Notes under the pieces: generated by a model
Told to the model about the DNA's origin: nothing
Seen by the model: only the letters and a program-made list of their open reading frames with translations
Database searches by the model: none
Origin: Verrucomicrobiota bacterium
GTDB lineage: Bacteria > Verrucomicrobiota > Verrucomicrobiia > Limisphaerales > JAEYXS01
Assembly: GCA_023431185.1 (NCBI GenBank)
Contig: JAEYXS010000061.1
Coordinates: 1 to 41,831, forward strand
Reading direction: 5' to 3'
Length of the DNA stretch: 41,831 nucleotides
Position numbers and translations under genes: made by a program
Shown here: positions 41,714-41,831 of the stretch, in pieces
Numbering within the stretch: the first letter of the stretch is position 1
Layout: each line of letters starts with the position of its first letter

Positions 41714-41831
41714 GGGTATTGACCTGACCCCAAAAGGTGGAGACTTCAAAAGTAGAGTCCCACGGTTTGTTGGTTGTTGTTTTTGTGGCTGAAGGTTCGT
41801 GACGGAGGGAGGGCGGAGCCCGACCGGAGTC

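Noticed and set aside
40148..41722. 524-codon plus-strand frame opposite the sulfatase
   Set aside because: Gly/Ala/Val-rich antisense shadow; the sulfatase active-site motifs are intact on the minus strand.

Overview
The window is about 42 kb of GC-rich bacterial chromosome. Its gene content suggests a free-living member of the Verrucomicrobiota, probably the Limisphaerales/Pedosphaera side, but this is inference without a marker-gene comparison. The indications are a secreted-type pseudopilin with an RGFTLIELLVVIAIIG leader, a formylglycine sulfatase, a PQQ dehydrogenase with a built-in haem c site, a Tat-exported M19 protein, a secreted FAD oxidoreductase, a GTP-type PEPCK, and many short dispersed intergenic repeats. 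No phage, CRISPR array or rRNA was seen. There is one tRNA, tRNA-Pro(CGG).

Left end (1-1579): the proximal part of a chromosomal integron. The integrase gene intI reads rightward. The first cassette reads leftward from the attI side and ends in a 93-bp attC site. The cassette encodes a 92-residue protein of unknown function, and the array continues out of the window. The next 1.5 kb (1580-3129) has no convincing gene and holds copies of several dispersed repeat families.

3.1-19.4 kb: housekeeping and secreted metabolism. Genes are PEPCK, a GNAT acetyltransferase, an M14 carboxypeptidase, a pseudopilin translationally coupled to a PQQ dehydrogenase, a disordered secreted protein, a cupin, a large FAD oxidoreductase, an unknown protein, and two adjacent amidohydrolase-like genes. 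Those two genes carry three amidohydrolase domains, of which only one keeps the metal-binding HxH.

19.4-22.8 kb: RNA and translation genes: tRNA-Pro, infA, a glycine-rich RRM protein and an ABC-F ATPase, with clear terminators after infA and the RRM gene.

22.9-28.4 kb: the most system-like block, on the minus strand. It reads GbsR/MarR-type regulator, 51-residue membrane peptide, DCC-family thiol protein, wax-synthase-like membrane acyltransferase, four-helix membrane protein, NDUFA9-like SDR, then TIGR01777-type SDR and a DUF2071 protein. Junctions are tight, two of them 4-bp ATGA/GTGA overlaps. A perfect 20-bp palindrome lies over the predicted -10 box in front of the regulator. I infer an autoregulated membrane-lipid or ester/redox operon.

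28.4-41.8 kb: an unknown membrane protein, a protoglobin, a mercuric-reductase-like flavoprotein overlapping a TVP38/TMEM64 membrane protein, a Fe-S uracil-DNA glycosylase, RNase R with a long RGG-type tail, a GT-C glycosyltransferase, a secreted Bcp-type peroxiredoxin, an M19 dipeptidase-like protein with altered metal ligands, and a two-domain sulfatase.

Calls rest on reading motifs by eye. Family names are secure where catalytic motifs are quoted. Start codons are my choice where several were possible.
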